Source: JBPOFY01 sp051252415 (GTDB lineage: Bacteria; Verrucomicrobiota; Verrucomicrobiia; Opitutales; Coraliomargaritaceae). From it: a DNA stretch of 64,000 nucleotides. This document shows, one piece after another, positions 8,587 through 15,928 of the stretch. The translations under genes and the position numbers were made by a program. Location: NCBI GenBank assembly GCA_051252415.1, contig JBPOGA010000001.1, positions 62,001 to 126,000 of the forward strand, written 5' to 3'. Within the stretch, counting starts at the first letter, position 1. The number at the start of each line of letters is the position of its first letter. Under the pieces are notes generated by a model that was given only the letters and a program-made list of their open reading frames with translations, did not search any database and was not told the origin of the DNA.

Positions 8587-10215
8587 ATGAACAAAAAAAA
8601 CGTTGATGACATTCTAGCAGACGCCCAGGCCAGAGGCGGTGCCTATAAATCCTTAACCTACGCCCGACTCTCAGGCCCAGGCTGGGTTCAAGCTGCGGTC
8701 ACACTTGGTGGCGGATCACTCGTCGGAGCCCTTTACCTCGGCGTCATCGGCGGCTATCAATTCATGTGGCTTCAACCGCTCGCGATGCTCTGCGGCATCA
8801 TCATGCTGTCCGCCATTTCATACGTCACGCTCTCATCCGAAGAGCGACCGTTTGTTTCAGTGAAGAAGAACATCTCTCCTACGCTCGCGTGGGGCTGGCT
8901 CATCGCGACCATCGTGGCAAATGTAGTCTTCTGCTCCGCCCAATTCGCACTCGGCACCGACGCCGCGCAAAGCAATCTCGGCATACTTTCCGGAATAGAA
9001 AAACCATACGCAATCACAGCAGTCTTTGCGATCGGTAGCTTAGGCCTGCTCTGGCTGTCTCGCCAAGGAGGTGCGGCCTCAAAAATTATCGACAACGTGC
9101 TCAAGGCACTCGTCGCCGTAGTGGTGCTCGCCTTTATGGGAGTCGTCATTGTGCTCGCATCAAAAGGAGCTGTCGAATGGGGCGCACTTGTTAAAGGACT
9201 CATCCCTGATTTTGGCGCACTCTTTAAGCCTACCAGCACTTACAGCGAAGCCATTGCGGCCACAGCAGAAAGCTCAGATTTCTGGACTAAGTATATAGCT
9301 GACAATCAGCGTAACGTCATCATCGGAGCCTTCGGTTCCGCAGTCGGCATTAACATGACCTTCCTCCTGCCCTACAGCCTCAAGGCCAAAGGATGGGGCA
9401 AGCAGCATCGCGAACTTTCCCGCTACGATCTCTTCTTAGGTCTCTTCGTGCCATTTATCTTGGCAACATCCTTCCTCGTGATCGCGACCTCATCGCAATT
9501 TCACGCGCGCGCAGACGGCGTCCACTCTGAGTCAGCGTATCTAAAAGTTATCGACACACGCCTTGCCGCCACAAATGACGGCTATGCGGCTCTACCAGAT
9601 GATCAGAAGAATACGCTTCGCGAAGAACTCCCACAAGCTGACAAAGACATGGGCGTCATGCTGGCGAAGCGTAATTCCAAAGACCTCGCGAGTTCACTTG
9701 AGCCCTTCTTAGGCAAAAAATCACAACTCATTTTCGGCATCGGCGTGCTCGCCATGGCAATCAGCACAATGATCGTTCACATGATGATGAATGGCTATGC
9801 GATCTCTGAAGCTTTTGGAAAACCCGGCGCCAAAGGCCTCTTCATGCTTGGCGCTGCGATGCCTGCATTAACAGGATTCCTCTCCCCCATTCTTTGGAGT
9901 GGAGCTACTAAAACGGCGCTCGTGGTTCCGGCAGCAGTGATCGCGACCACACTCCTTCCGATTGCATACGTAATCTTCATCCTATTGATGAACTCCAAAA
10001 AGACACTCGGAGAGGAACTACCCAAGAAACGAGGACTGATTAACGTCCTGATGTTCATTGCAGCTGGAGTCGCCTCATTCGCCTCAGTCTGGAGCCTCAT
10101 CGGCAAAGCGAATGCAGGAGGACTCACAGGGTTACAAGGCATCGTCGGACTCATCGCTCTGCCCCTCCTATTACTCATTGGCATTATCGGTTTCGTGAAA
10201 CGCAACCGCGCTTAG
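8587..10215 (+). CDS. Multi-spanning transporter of Nramp-like fold, metal motifs not conserved
   Basis: The 542-residue product has about eleven or twelve hydrophobic segments and resembles the Nramp family in its first helix ('LSGPGWVQAAVTLGGGSLVG') and sixth-helix region ('INMTFLLPYSLKAKGW'). In metal-transporting Nramps these positions carry D-P-G-N and M-P-H; here they read L-G-G-G and M-T-F, so the metal-binding residues appear lost. A soluble insertion (about residues 310-365) lies before the last helices. Placed between a sulfatase and two sugar enzymes in one operon, it more likely carries a product of glycoside breakdown, or an ion coupled to it, than Mn or Fe. Automated annotation would probably say divalent metal transporter. 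The 111-bp gap before it could hold an internal promoter. Confidence 0.75.
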   Translation: MNKKNVDDILADAQARGGAYKSLTYARLSGPGWVQAAVTLGGGSLVGALYLGVIGGYQFMWLQPLAMLCGIIMLSAISYVTLSSEERPFVSVKKNISPTLAWGWLIATIVANVVFCSAQFALGTDAAQSNLGILSGIEKPYAITAVFAIGSLGLLWLSRQGGAASKIIDNVLKALVAVVVLAFMGVVIVLASKGAVEWGALVKGLIPDFGALFKPTSTYSEAIAATAESSDFWTKYIADNQRNVIIGAFGSAVGINMTFLLPYSLKAKGWGKQHRELSRYDLFLGLFVPFILATSFLVIATSSQFHARADGVHSESAYLKVIDTRLAATNDGYAALPDDQKNTLREELPQADKDMGVMLAKRNSKDLASSLEPFLGKKSQLIFGIGVLAMAISTMIVHMMMNGYAISEAFGKPGAKGLFMLGAAMPALTGFLSPILWSGATKTALVVPAAVIATTLLPIAYVIFILLMNSKKTLGEELPKKRGLINVLMFIAAGVASFASVWSLIGKANAGGLTGLQGIVGLIALPLLLLIGIIGFVKRNRA

Positions 10216-10235
10216 AACCTTATACACTATACATA

Positions 10236-11282
10236 ATGAAATTTGGAATTATCGGAGCTGGCATGATCGGCGGCTTTCACGCGAAAGCGATCGAAGCGAT
10301 GTCTAATGGTGAACTCGGTGGCGTCGCCAGTCGCGACAAAGAACGTGCGGCAGTATTTGCAGAGCAAAATAACACTCGGGTCTACGACTCAGTCGAAGCC
10401 ATGCTAGCTGACCCTACGATTGAAATCGTAACCATTGGCACGCCTTCTGGCGCACACTTGGACTCGGCTATGGCTGCGATCGAAGCTGGCAAGCATGTGA
10501 TCATCGAAAAACCACTTGAGATCACAACCGAGCGAATCGACAAAATGGTTGCAGCTGCAAAAGCAAAAAAAGTCACACTCGCCGCGGTGCTCAATCGGCG
10601 CTTCCACCCTGGAATGGATGCCTTCAAAAAAGCATCCGATCAAGGTCGCTTCGGAAAACTTACTTCAGCTTCTGCCTATGTGAAATGGCATCGCGACCAA
10701 GCCTACTACGACTCCGCAGCTTGGCGCGGGACATGGGCACTCGACGGCGGCGGCTCATTGATGAATCAAGCCATTCACACAGTTGATGCACTACTCTACC
10801 TAGCTGGCCCCGTAAAATCCGTGCAGGCCAACACCGCCCGCCTCGCCCATGTTGATATCGAGGTCGAGGACATCGCCGTCGCCATATTGGAATTTGAAAG
10901 TGGCGCCCGTGGCATCATCGAAGCCAGCACCTGCACTTGGTCTAAAGACGGCCACCCCGCACGCGTGCAGCTCGCAGGCACTGAAGGCTCCGTCTTCCTT
11001 GCCGACGAAGCATTCGAAGTTTGGGACTTCATGAACGGAACCGACGAAGACAAAAAGATCCGCGCTCAGTTCATGAAAGGTGCCAGTGCAGGCCTCGGAG
11101 CCAACGATCCGACTGCGATCAGCTTCTATCAACATCAACGTAATTTCGAAGAAGTCGTCAACGCCATCGAAGAAGGCCGCGAGCCGAGCACCTGTGCTAG
11201 CGAAGCGCGTAAGAGCGTCGAACTCATTCAAGCAATTTATCAATCCGCCCAAAACAACGGCGCTAAAATCGAACTTTCATAG
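10236..11282 (+). CDS. Cytoplasmic Gfo/Idh/MocA dehydrogenase
   Basis: The product has 348 residues, no signal peptide, and starts at once with the Rossmann fold (MKFGIIGAGMIGGFHA, G-x-G-x-x-G at residues 7-12). The catalytic E-K-P is at 91-93, and 'GGGSLMNQAIHTVDALLYL' marks the substrate domain with its His near residue 180. This is the layout of inositol-2-dehydrogenase-like and 3-keto-sugar reductase enzymes. In this operon it would act inside the cell on the sugar that enters through the transporter 20 bp upstream, for example reducing a 3-keto sugar back with NAD(P)H. The isomerase gene follows 14 bp downstream, so the two probably act in sequence. Confidence 0.88.
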   Translation: MKFGIIGAGMIGGFHAKAIEAMSNGELGGVASRDKERAAVFAEQNNTRVYDSVEAMLADPTIEIVTIGTPSGAHLDSAMAAIEAGKHVIIEKPLEITTERIDKMVAAAKAKKVTLAAVLNRRFHPGMDAFKKASDQGRFGKLTSASAYVKWHRDQAYYDSAAWRGTWALDGGGSLMNQAIHTVDALLYLAGPVKSVQANTARLAHVDIEVEDIAVAILEFESGARGIIEASTCTWSKDGHPARVQLAGTEGSVFLADEAFEVWDFMNGTDEDKKIRAQFMKGASAGLGANDPTAISFYQHQRNFEEVVNAIEEGREPSTCASEARKSVELIQAIYQSAQNNGAKIELS

Positions 11283-11296
11283 TTCCGTATTCAAAT

Positions 11297-12169
11297 ATGA
11301 TTTTATCAGGATTTACAGACGAAGCAGGACAAACCCTCGCTCAACAAATCAAAGCAACACAAGCACTTGGCTGGAAACGCCTCTCTGCGCGTTGCATTGA
11401 TGGACAAAACATACACGACCTTTCCGAAGCGAACTTCAACATCGCTGCCGATCAGCTCGACGCAGCCGGCATCAAAGTCATCGAGTTCGGTTCTTTAATC
11501 GGGAGCTGGTCGAAAAATATCGATTCTGATTTCCAGCTCACCATCGATGAAATCAATCGTGCGATCCCACGCATGCACCGTTTAGGCACGACGATGATTC
11601 GTATCATGTCCTACGCGCAACAACCTTGGGGCGAAGACCAACTGGAAGCTGAACGTTTTCGCAGACTCCGTGAAATCGTGCAACGCTTCGCGGACGCGGG
11701 CATCATCGCCCTCCACGAGAACTGTATGAACTGGGGTGGCTTTTCAGCCCAACACACCTTGCGCCTCATCGACGAAGTGCCAGAGCTAAAGCTGATTTTC
11801 GATACCGGAAACCCAGTCTTTCAAAGAGATCGCTCCAAAGAGGAACCTTACCCATGGCAAGACCCTCTAGAGTTTTACCAAGCCATCAAATCACATGTCG
11901 CACACGTTCATATTAAAGACTGCCTAAATCCACCAGAGGGCAGCACAGAACCTGAAGCCTACACTTTCCCAGGAAAAGGCCAAGCGCGCCTACCTGAAAT
12001 ACTAGCTGCCTTGAAAGCGAATCAATACACAGGCGCTTATGCTATTGAACCCCACGTCGCAACAGTCTTCCATATGGCCACCTCAGAAACAAATCAGGAA
12101 CCAGATGCCTATCAATCTTACGTAGATTATGGAAAAGCGTTTCAAAAACTGCTTAAAAACATAGCTTAA
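11297..12169 (+). CDS. Sugar isomerase/epimerase, xylose-isomerase-like TIM barrel
   Basis: The 290-residue product matches the AP-endonuclease-2/xylose-isomerase-like TIM-barrel family (PF01261). Candidate metal ligands are in the expected order: Glu141 (in LHENC), Asp169 (IFDTGNP), His203/His205 (HVHIKD) and Glu251 (AIEPH). It has no signal peptide, so it works in the cytoplasm. As the last gene of the putative seven-gene operon it would isomerise or epimerise the sugar, or keto-sugar, handled by the dehydrogenase just upstream. Family members range from sugar epimerases to 3-keto-sugar lyases/isomerases, and the substrate cannot be chosen from sequence alone. After its stop a 246-bp AT-rich gap separates it from the next gene set. 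Confidence 0.87.
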   Translation: MILSGFTDEAGQTLAQQIKATQALGWKRLSARCIDGQNIHDLSEANFNIAADQLDAAGIKVIEFGSLIGSWSKNIDSDFQLTIDEINRAIPRMHRLGTTMIRIMSYAQQPWGEDQLEAERFRRLREIVQRFADAGIIALHENCMNWGGFSAQHTLRLIDEVPELKLIFDTGNPVFQRDRSKEEPYPWQDPLEFYQAIKSHVAHVHIKDCLNPPEGSTEPEAYTFPGKGQARLPEILAALKANQYTGAYAIEPHVATVFHMATSETNQEPDAYQSYVDYGKAFQKLLKNIA

Positions 12170-12339
12170 ATGACGAAATATGTCAAAATAATCAAAAGTT
12201 TTTCTAACACCACATACGCGACACTAAAGAAATAAAATCCCACAACCACAACGCAAACAACTAATAACAAACGCTTAACAGAATAAATAAAGAGCAGCAG
12301 AGATCAGCCTGCTCGAATAAAACACATGAAAAACGAAAT

Positions 12340-12377
12340 TTAACGTTGTTAATTTTTTCTTTTTTATGCATAAAAAA
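12340..12377. promoter_or_regulatory. AT-rich palindromes upstream of the DoxX-like gene
   Basis: Two symmetrical sites lie 39-76 bp upstream of the next gene: TTAACGTTGTTAA at 12340-12352 (5-bp arms, extending imperfectly outward) and the perfect 18-bp palindrome TTTTTTATGCATAAAAAA at 12360-12377. They lie in the only sizeable gap between the two oxidoreductase gene sets, so they could be a promoter/operator for the downstream set. The second could also form an A/T-rich hairpin. No binding protein is implied by the sequence. Confidence 0.35.
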
Positions 12378-12415
12378 CCGCATCTATCTTTACCAAAACC
12401 TCAACTTAAATAATA

Positions 12416-12940
12416 ATGTCCTCCCAAGATAACACTTGTTGCTCAAACGATCTCAGCTACACACTCGGCATGCTGCTCTTGCGCCTCTGGCTAGCAGCTC
12501 GAGCCATTCAGACAGGCATTGAAAAATTTGCCGGCACGAAATCTATAGATACTACAGTCGCCATTGATGGTGCACCCAACGCCTACGGACTCACCGAAAC
12601 GACTACAGGAAAGGTCTATGCCCTCAGTAATTATCACGGCGTGCCTGCCCCCCTCCAAGAAAAGTTTAGCAATGAGCCACTGATTCCTGATTTTGCACTG
12701 AGTCTATACGATAAACTTTTAGGCCCAGCACTGATTCTCTTCGGCCTCACACTTTTACTCGGTCTAGCGACTCGCCTCTCTCTCTTTGCTATGGGACTTA
12801 TTTATACAAGTCTCACTTTTGGATTAATACTGATCAAGCAAGACGCAGGTATCGCATGGCTCGGCGTGCATATCATCATGATTGTCATGGCGCTCGCACT
12901 TACGAAGTATAATAAATTTGCCATCCTCAAAAAGTGGTAA
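12416..12940 (+). CDS. DoxX-like membrane protein, 174 aa
   Basis: The product has four hydrophobic segments. The first (about residues 16-34) is followed by a 60-residue polar loop, and the other three (about 100-118, 122-138, 144-162) are close together, as in DoxX/TQO-small-subunit-like proteins with an inserted periplasmic loop. An N-terminal Cys-Cys pair (residues 8-9) is notable. DoxX-type proteins associate with membrane redox enzymes. The gene precedes, by 18 bp, a Tat-exported oxidoreductase, which raises the possibility that the membrane protein passes electrons from, or anchors, that enzyme. This is inference; the family assignment rests on topology and a loose sequence resemblance. 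Confidence 0.6.
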   Translation: MSSQDNTCCSNDLSYTLGMLLLRLWLAARAIQTGIEKFAGTKSIDTTVAIDGAPNAYGLTETTTGKVYALSNYHGVPAPLQEKFSNEPLIPDFALSLYDKLLGPALILFGLTLLLGLATRLSLFAMGLIYTSLTFGLILIKQDAGIAWLGVHIIMIVMALALTKYNKFAILKKW

Positions 12941-12958
12941 CAGACGGAAACGCTACCC

Positions 12959-14338
12959 ATGAACAACGAATTCCCCCAACTCACACGTAGAGACTTCCTA
13001 GCTAAATCAACGCTAGGAGCCGGTCTCGTCCTAGGAGCACCCTCTATCCTTAAAGCAAAGGAAGCAGGTGCCCCTAGCGACGATATCCGTGTAGGATTCA
13101 TCGGGTGCGGCAAGCAGCACGAAGTGCTGTTTAATGCCATGGTTAACATACCAGGCATTCGTTTTGTCGCGGCATGTGACATTATGAAGTTCCGTGTCGG
13201 ACGCACATTTTCAGCGATCAAATCGCGCTTTGATTACAACATCACTCGCTACCTAGATGTCGAAGACATGCTCGCCAAAGAAGAGCTCGACGCCGTGTTT
13301 GTGGCGACACCTGACTTCTGGCACGCAGAACACACCATCATGGCACTCGAAGCAGGCTGCCACGTGTATTGCGAAAAGATGATGTCGAACACCATTGAAG
13401 GTGCACGCAGTATTGTTGAAGCCATGGATCGCACAGGTAAACTTTGCCAGATCGGCCACCAACGTCGCAGCAACCCTCGCTACCGCTACACACTCAATGA
13501 ATTGCTCAATAAGGAAAAGCTCTGCGGACAAATCATTAATGTGAATGGCCAGTGGAATCGTGCGCTCAGCTCCTCGCAGGACATCAAAGTTAAAGAAGCG
13601 ATCTTACCGAAGGCCGACATCATTCAAAAGTTTGGTTTCGATGCGGGTGCAGATGGTAAGCTAACCGAAGCGCAACTTCGCCACCGTTTCCTTAACTGGC
13701 GCTTTTACACCTCCCTTTCTGGTGGACCAATCTCCGACCTCGGCGCCCACCAAATCGACATTTTCAACTGGTATCTTGGCGCACAGCCAAAATCAGTCAT
13801 GGCATCTGGTGGACGTAGCTACTTCAAGGATCGAGAGCACTATGACAATGTCATGTGTATCTTCGACTATGATACACCATACGGTAATGCCCGCGCATTC
13901 TATCAAGTGCTCACCACCACCAGCGCCGGTGGCGGCTACTACGAGTCCTTTATGGGCACCGAAGGCACGATCAACATTTCCGAGCGTGAAGCCTTTACTA
14001 AGGTTCTCAAAGAATCAGGAGCCGATAATGCAAAATGGGATAACCTCGTTCGCCGTGGACTTCTCAAAAAGCAAGCAGCAGGTGTTGCAGCAGGCGGAGA
14101 CGACGCTATTGCTTCTTACGAATCTGCACCACCAGACGAGTATGCACTACCTGGCGGACTCAGCAAACAGCCACATACGCCGCACATCGAAAACTTCATT
14201 GCCGCAATCCGCGGTGAAGCAAAACTCACCTGTGATGCCCGTCATGCACTTGAATCGGAAGCACCTATCTACTGGGTCAATCCTGCGGCAAACAACAACG
14301 AGATCATCAATTTCACAGACGAACACTTACACACTTAG
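12959..14338 (+). CDS. Tat-exported Gfo/Idh/MocA oxidoreductase with EKM in place of EKP
   Basis: The 459-residue product carries a twin-arginine signal (L-T-R-R-D-F-L-A, Arg10-Arg11), a Rossmann loop 'GFIGCGKQ' (about residues 46-53) and a Gfo/Idh/MocA C-terminal domain. The usual E-K-P motif reads Y-C-E-K-M-M: the Lys is retained, the Pro is Met. It is only distantly similar to the tandem pair at 2385-5244, so it is not a recent copy. It sits between the DoxX-like gene (18 bp upstream) and a lipoprotein gene (65 bp downstream). An exported sugar dehydrogenase role is likely from the family; whether it serves the same substrate as the larger operon is not known. Confidence 0.88.
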   Translation: MNNEFPQLTRRDFLAKSTLGAGLVLGAPSILKAKEAGAPSDDIRVGFIGCGKQHEVLFNAMVNIPGIRFVAACDIMKFRVGRTFSAIKSRFDYNITRYLDVEDMLAKEELDAVFVATPDFWHAEHTIMALEAGCHVYCEKMMSNTIEGARSIVEAMDRTGKLCQIGHQRRSNPRYRYTLNELLNKEKLCGQIINVNGQWNRALSSSQDIKVKEAILPKADIIQKFGFDAGADGKLTEAQLRHRFLNWRFYTSLSGGPISDLGAHQIDIFNWYLGAQPKSVMASGGRSYFKDREHYDNVMCIFDYDTPYGNARAFYQVLTTTSAGGGYYESFMGTEGTINISEREAFTKVLKESGADNAKWDNLVRRGLLKKQAAGVAAGGDDAIASYESAPPDEYALPGGLSKQPHTPHIENFIAAIRGEAKLTCDARHALESEAPIYWVNPAANNNEIINFTDEHLHT

Positions 14339-14403
14339 TTAAATTAGGAATTAGGATATAAATTTCCAGATCCGACAAAAACATCTTAACACACAATAAT
14401 ACA

Positions 14404-15141
14404 ATGAAACACCTCATACCACTTACATTCGCCGCTAGCGCATTACTATTTACAGCATGTGGCGACAAAGGCAGCACTACAGACGACAGCGCTGCTTCCA
14501 ACGCACCCGAAGCAGCTGCTTCAGCTCCAGCAGCTGCTCCAGTTGCTGCCGCAGCCGGCAGCGTGCCACTTACGACTGAGATCCCACCAGAGCTTATCGA
14601 AGGCACACCACAACCAATCAAAGTAGCTAATCTAGAAAAAGCACCTAGCAGCGCTCCGGTGCTCATGGTTCCAGAAGGCACTAAGCTTCTTTCAGCAGGT
14701 AAGCCAGTAACAGGCAGTGATGACTTCCCGATTATCGGTGAGCTCGAATGGCTTACAGACGGTGATAAAGAAGCCGGCGAAGGTTACTTCTTCGAAATCA
14801 TGGATGGCCCGCAATGGGTGCAAATCGACCTCGAAGCTTCTGCGGACCTCGCTGCAATCTGGGTATGGCACTACCACTCACAAGCTCGTGCTTATCACGA
14901 CGTTGTCGTGCAAGTGTCCAACGATGCTGAATTTGCAAGTGGTGTCACGACACTCTTCAACAACGATTATGACAACTCAGCCGAGCTAGGACAAGGTTCC
15001 GACAAACCATACGTTGATTCACGCTACGGTAAGTTGATTGATGCTAAAGGCACAAACGCACGATACGTTCGCCTATACAGCAACGGCAACACAGCCAATG
15101 ACATGAACCACTACATCGAAGTGGAAGTTTACGGCAAATAA
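14404..15141 (+). CDS. Lipoprotein with a discoidin-like carbohydrate-binding domain
   Basis: The 245-residue product has a lipoprotein signal ending in L-F-T-A-C (Cys19). An Ala/Pro-rich linker (about residues 25-60) leads to a domain from about residue 95 that resembles F5/8 type C (discoidin) modules: 'QWVQIDLEASADLAAIWVWH', a 'VVVQVSNDAEF' strand and a closing 'RYVRLYSNG...YIEVEVYG'. These modules bind sugars or anionic surfaces. The lipid anchor would hold it at the membrane surface facing the periplasm or outside. A strong terminator follows 22 bp after the stop, so this is the last gene of its set. A role in catching glycan for the neighbouring oxidoreductase is inferred. Confidence 0.8.
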   Translation: MKHLIPLTFAASALLFTACGDKGSTTDDSAASNAPEAAASAPAAAPVAAAAGSVPLTTEIPPELIEGTPQPIKVANLEKAPSSAPVLMVPEGTKLLSAGKPVTGSDDFPIIGELEWLTDGDKEAGEGYFFEIMDGPQWVQIDLEASADLAAIWVWHYHSQARAYHDVVVQVSNDAEFASGVTTLFNNDYDNSAELGQGSDKPYVDSRYGKLIDAKGTNARYVRLYSNGNTANDMNHYIEVEVYGK

Positions 15142-15162
15142 CCGTATCCAAAATTTAACGAC

Positions 15163-15194
15163 AAAAGCCCGCATCATTTGATGCGGGCTTTTTT
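15163..15194 (+). terminator. Rho-independent terminator after the lipoprotein gene
   Basis: A 12-bp perfect stem (AAAAGCCCGCAT at 15163-15174 with its complement at 15181-15192), a 6-nt loop CATTTG and a run of six T residues form a classical intrinsic terminator 22 bp after the stop codon. The A-rich upstream arm means it could also work weakly on the other strand. Confidence 0.93.
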
Positions 15195-15354
15195 GTAGGT
15201 GAACGGCACCACCCCCTCCTATGCTAAAGCTATGGCGAGCATACAGTCTCGCTTCAGTCTAGCACCTCATCTGCTTATGCTCGGCGATGTTTAGCCAATC
15301 CTGCCTTCCTTAAACCGCTTCTAGTATTGTTTGATCTGGTAGCGCAGCGTTTTT

Positions 15355-15589
15355 CGACGAAACAAAGTGAAGATGGCGAAGCAATGGCACTACCTTTAGG
15401 GCTTTTTCGAGAAATTGGAGAGGTGAATCTAAATTTCCTTCGTAGGGCTGTCGCTTGCGGCATGCCGCGCTGCCACTGAGCTGATGCATCCCTACGCGGC
15501 ATGCCGCAAGCGACAGCCCTACGTAAATAGACCCCTTCGAATCACTTAAAGTAGTGCCATTGCTTCGCCATCTTCACTCTGTTTCGTCG
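15355..15589. repeat. Nested inverted repeat (39-bp outer and 29-bp inner arms)
   Basis: Outer arms at 15355-15393 and 15551-15589 are inverted copies of 39 bp with a single mismatch. Inside them, 15441-15469 and 15495-15523 are perfect 29-bp inverted copies, with a 25-bp loop. The whole 235-bp unit can fold into a long cruciform. It codes for nothing convincing, and no target-site duplication is obvious at its ends. It is probably a member of a dispersed, non-autonomous repeat family (MITE- or REP-like). Confidence 0.85.
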
Positions 15590-15928
15590 GCGCGTCTCGC
15601 CCTTCGACCATGCTCAGGGCCTTGAGCCAGCCAAAACGGCGCCGCACGAAAGTTCGCAAGGCCTCGCAAGCTTCTATGCGCACCGAGGACCTCGTCTTCG
15701 CTCTACGAGCTACGCCGGACGCAGCGGTGCCGCGCTCCCCTTAGGTTCAGTCGATCAATCATTTCCCGAAAAGGTAATATCCAAAATCACATCGGCATTA
15801 CGCAGTAACTGAACTGCAAAACCACGAATCAAAGACCTACGGACTCAGGTGTATGGCGCTCAGGGACGAGCGCCGCTACCTAATCTATCGCTGTCGGACG
15901 ACTGAAGCCAACCCGACTACTGGCAACT
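15590..15928. other. Repeat-rich non-coding gap
   Basis: No gene is seen. At 15599-15620 is a small hairpin sequence (GCCCTTCGACCATGCTCAGG and neighbouring bases), of a kind common in dispersed extragenic repeats. At 15892-15922 is a sequence (starting TGTCGGACGACTGAAGCCAA) that matches, with a few changes, the right arm of the inverted repeat at 30534-30564, so both belong to one repeat family. The rest looks like degenerate sequence between the terminator-ended plus-strand set and the minus-strand operon that ends at 15929. Confidence 0.6.

Noticed and set aside
8587..10215. Calling the transporter a manganese/iron transporter
   Set aside because: The D-P-G-N and M-P-H metal motifs are not conserved and the operon context is sugar breakdown.
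15275..15502. A 75-codon open frame on the minus strand
   Set aside because: It lies in the nested inverted repeat, has no start context, no homologous pattern and is explained by the repeat.
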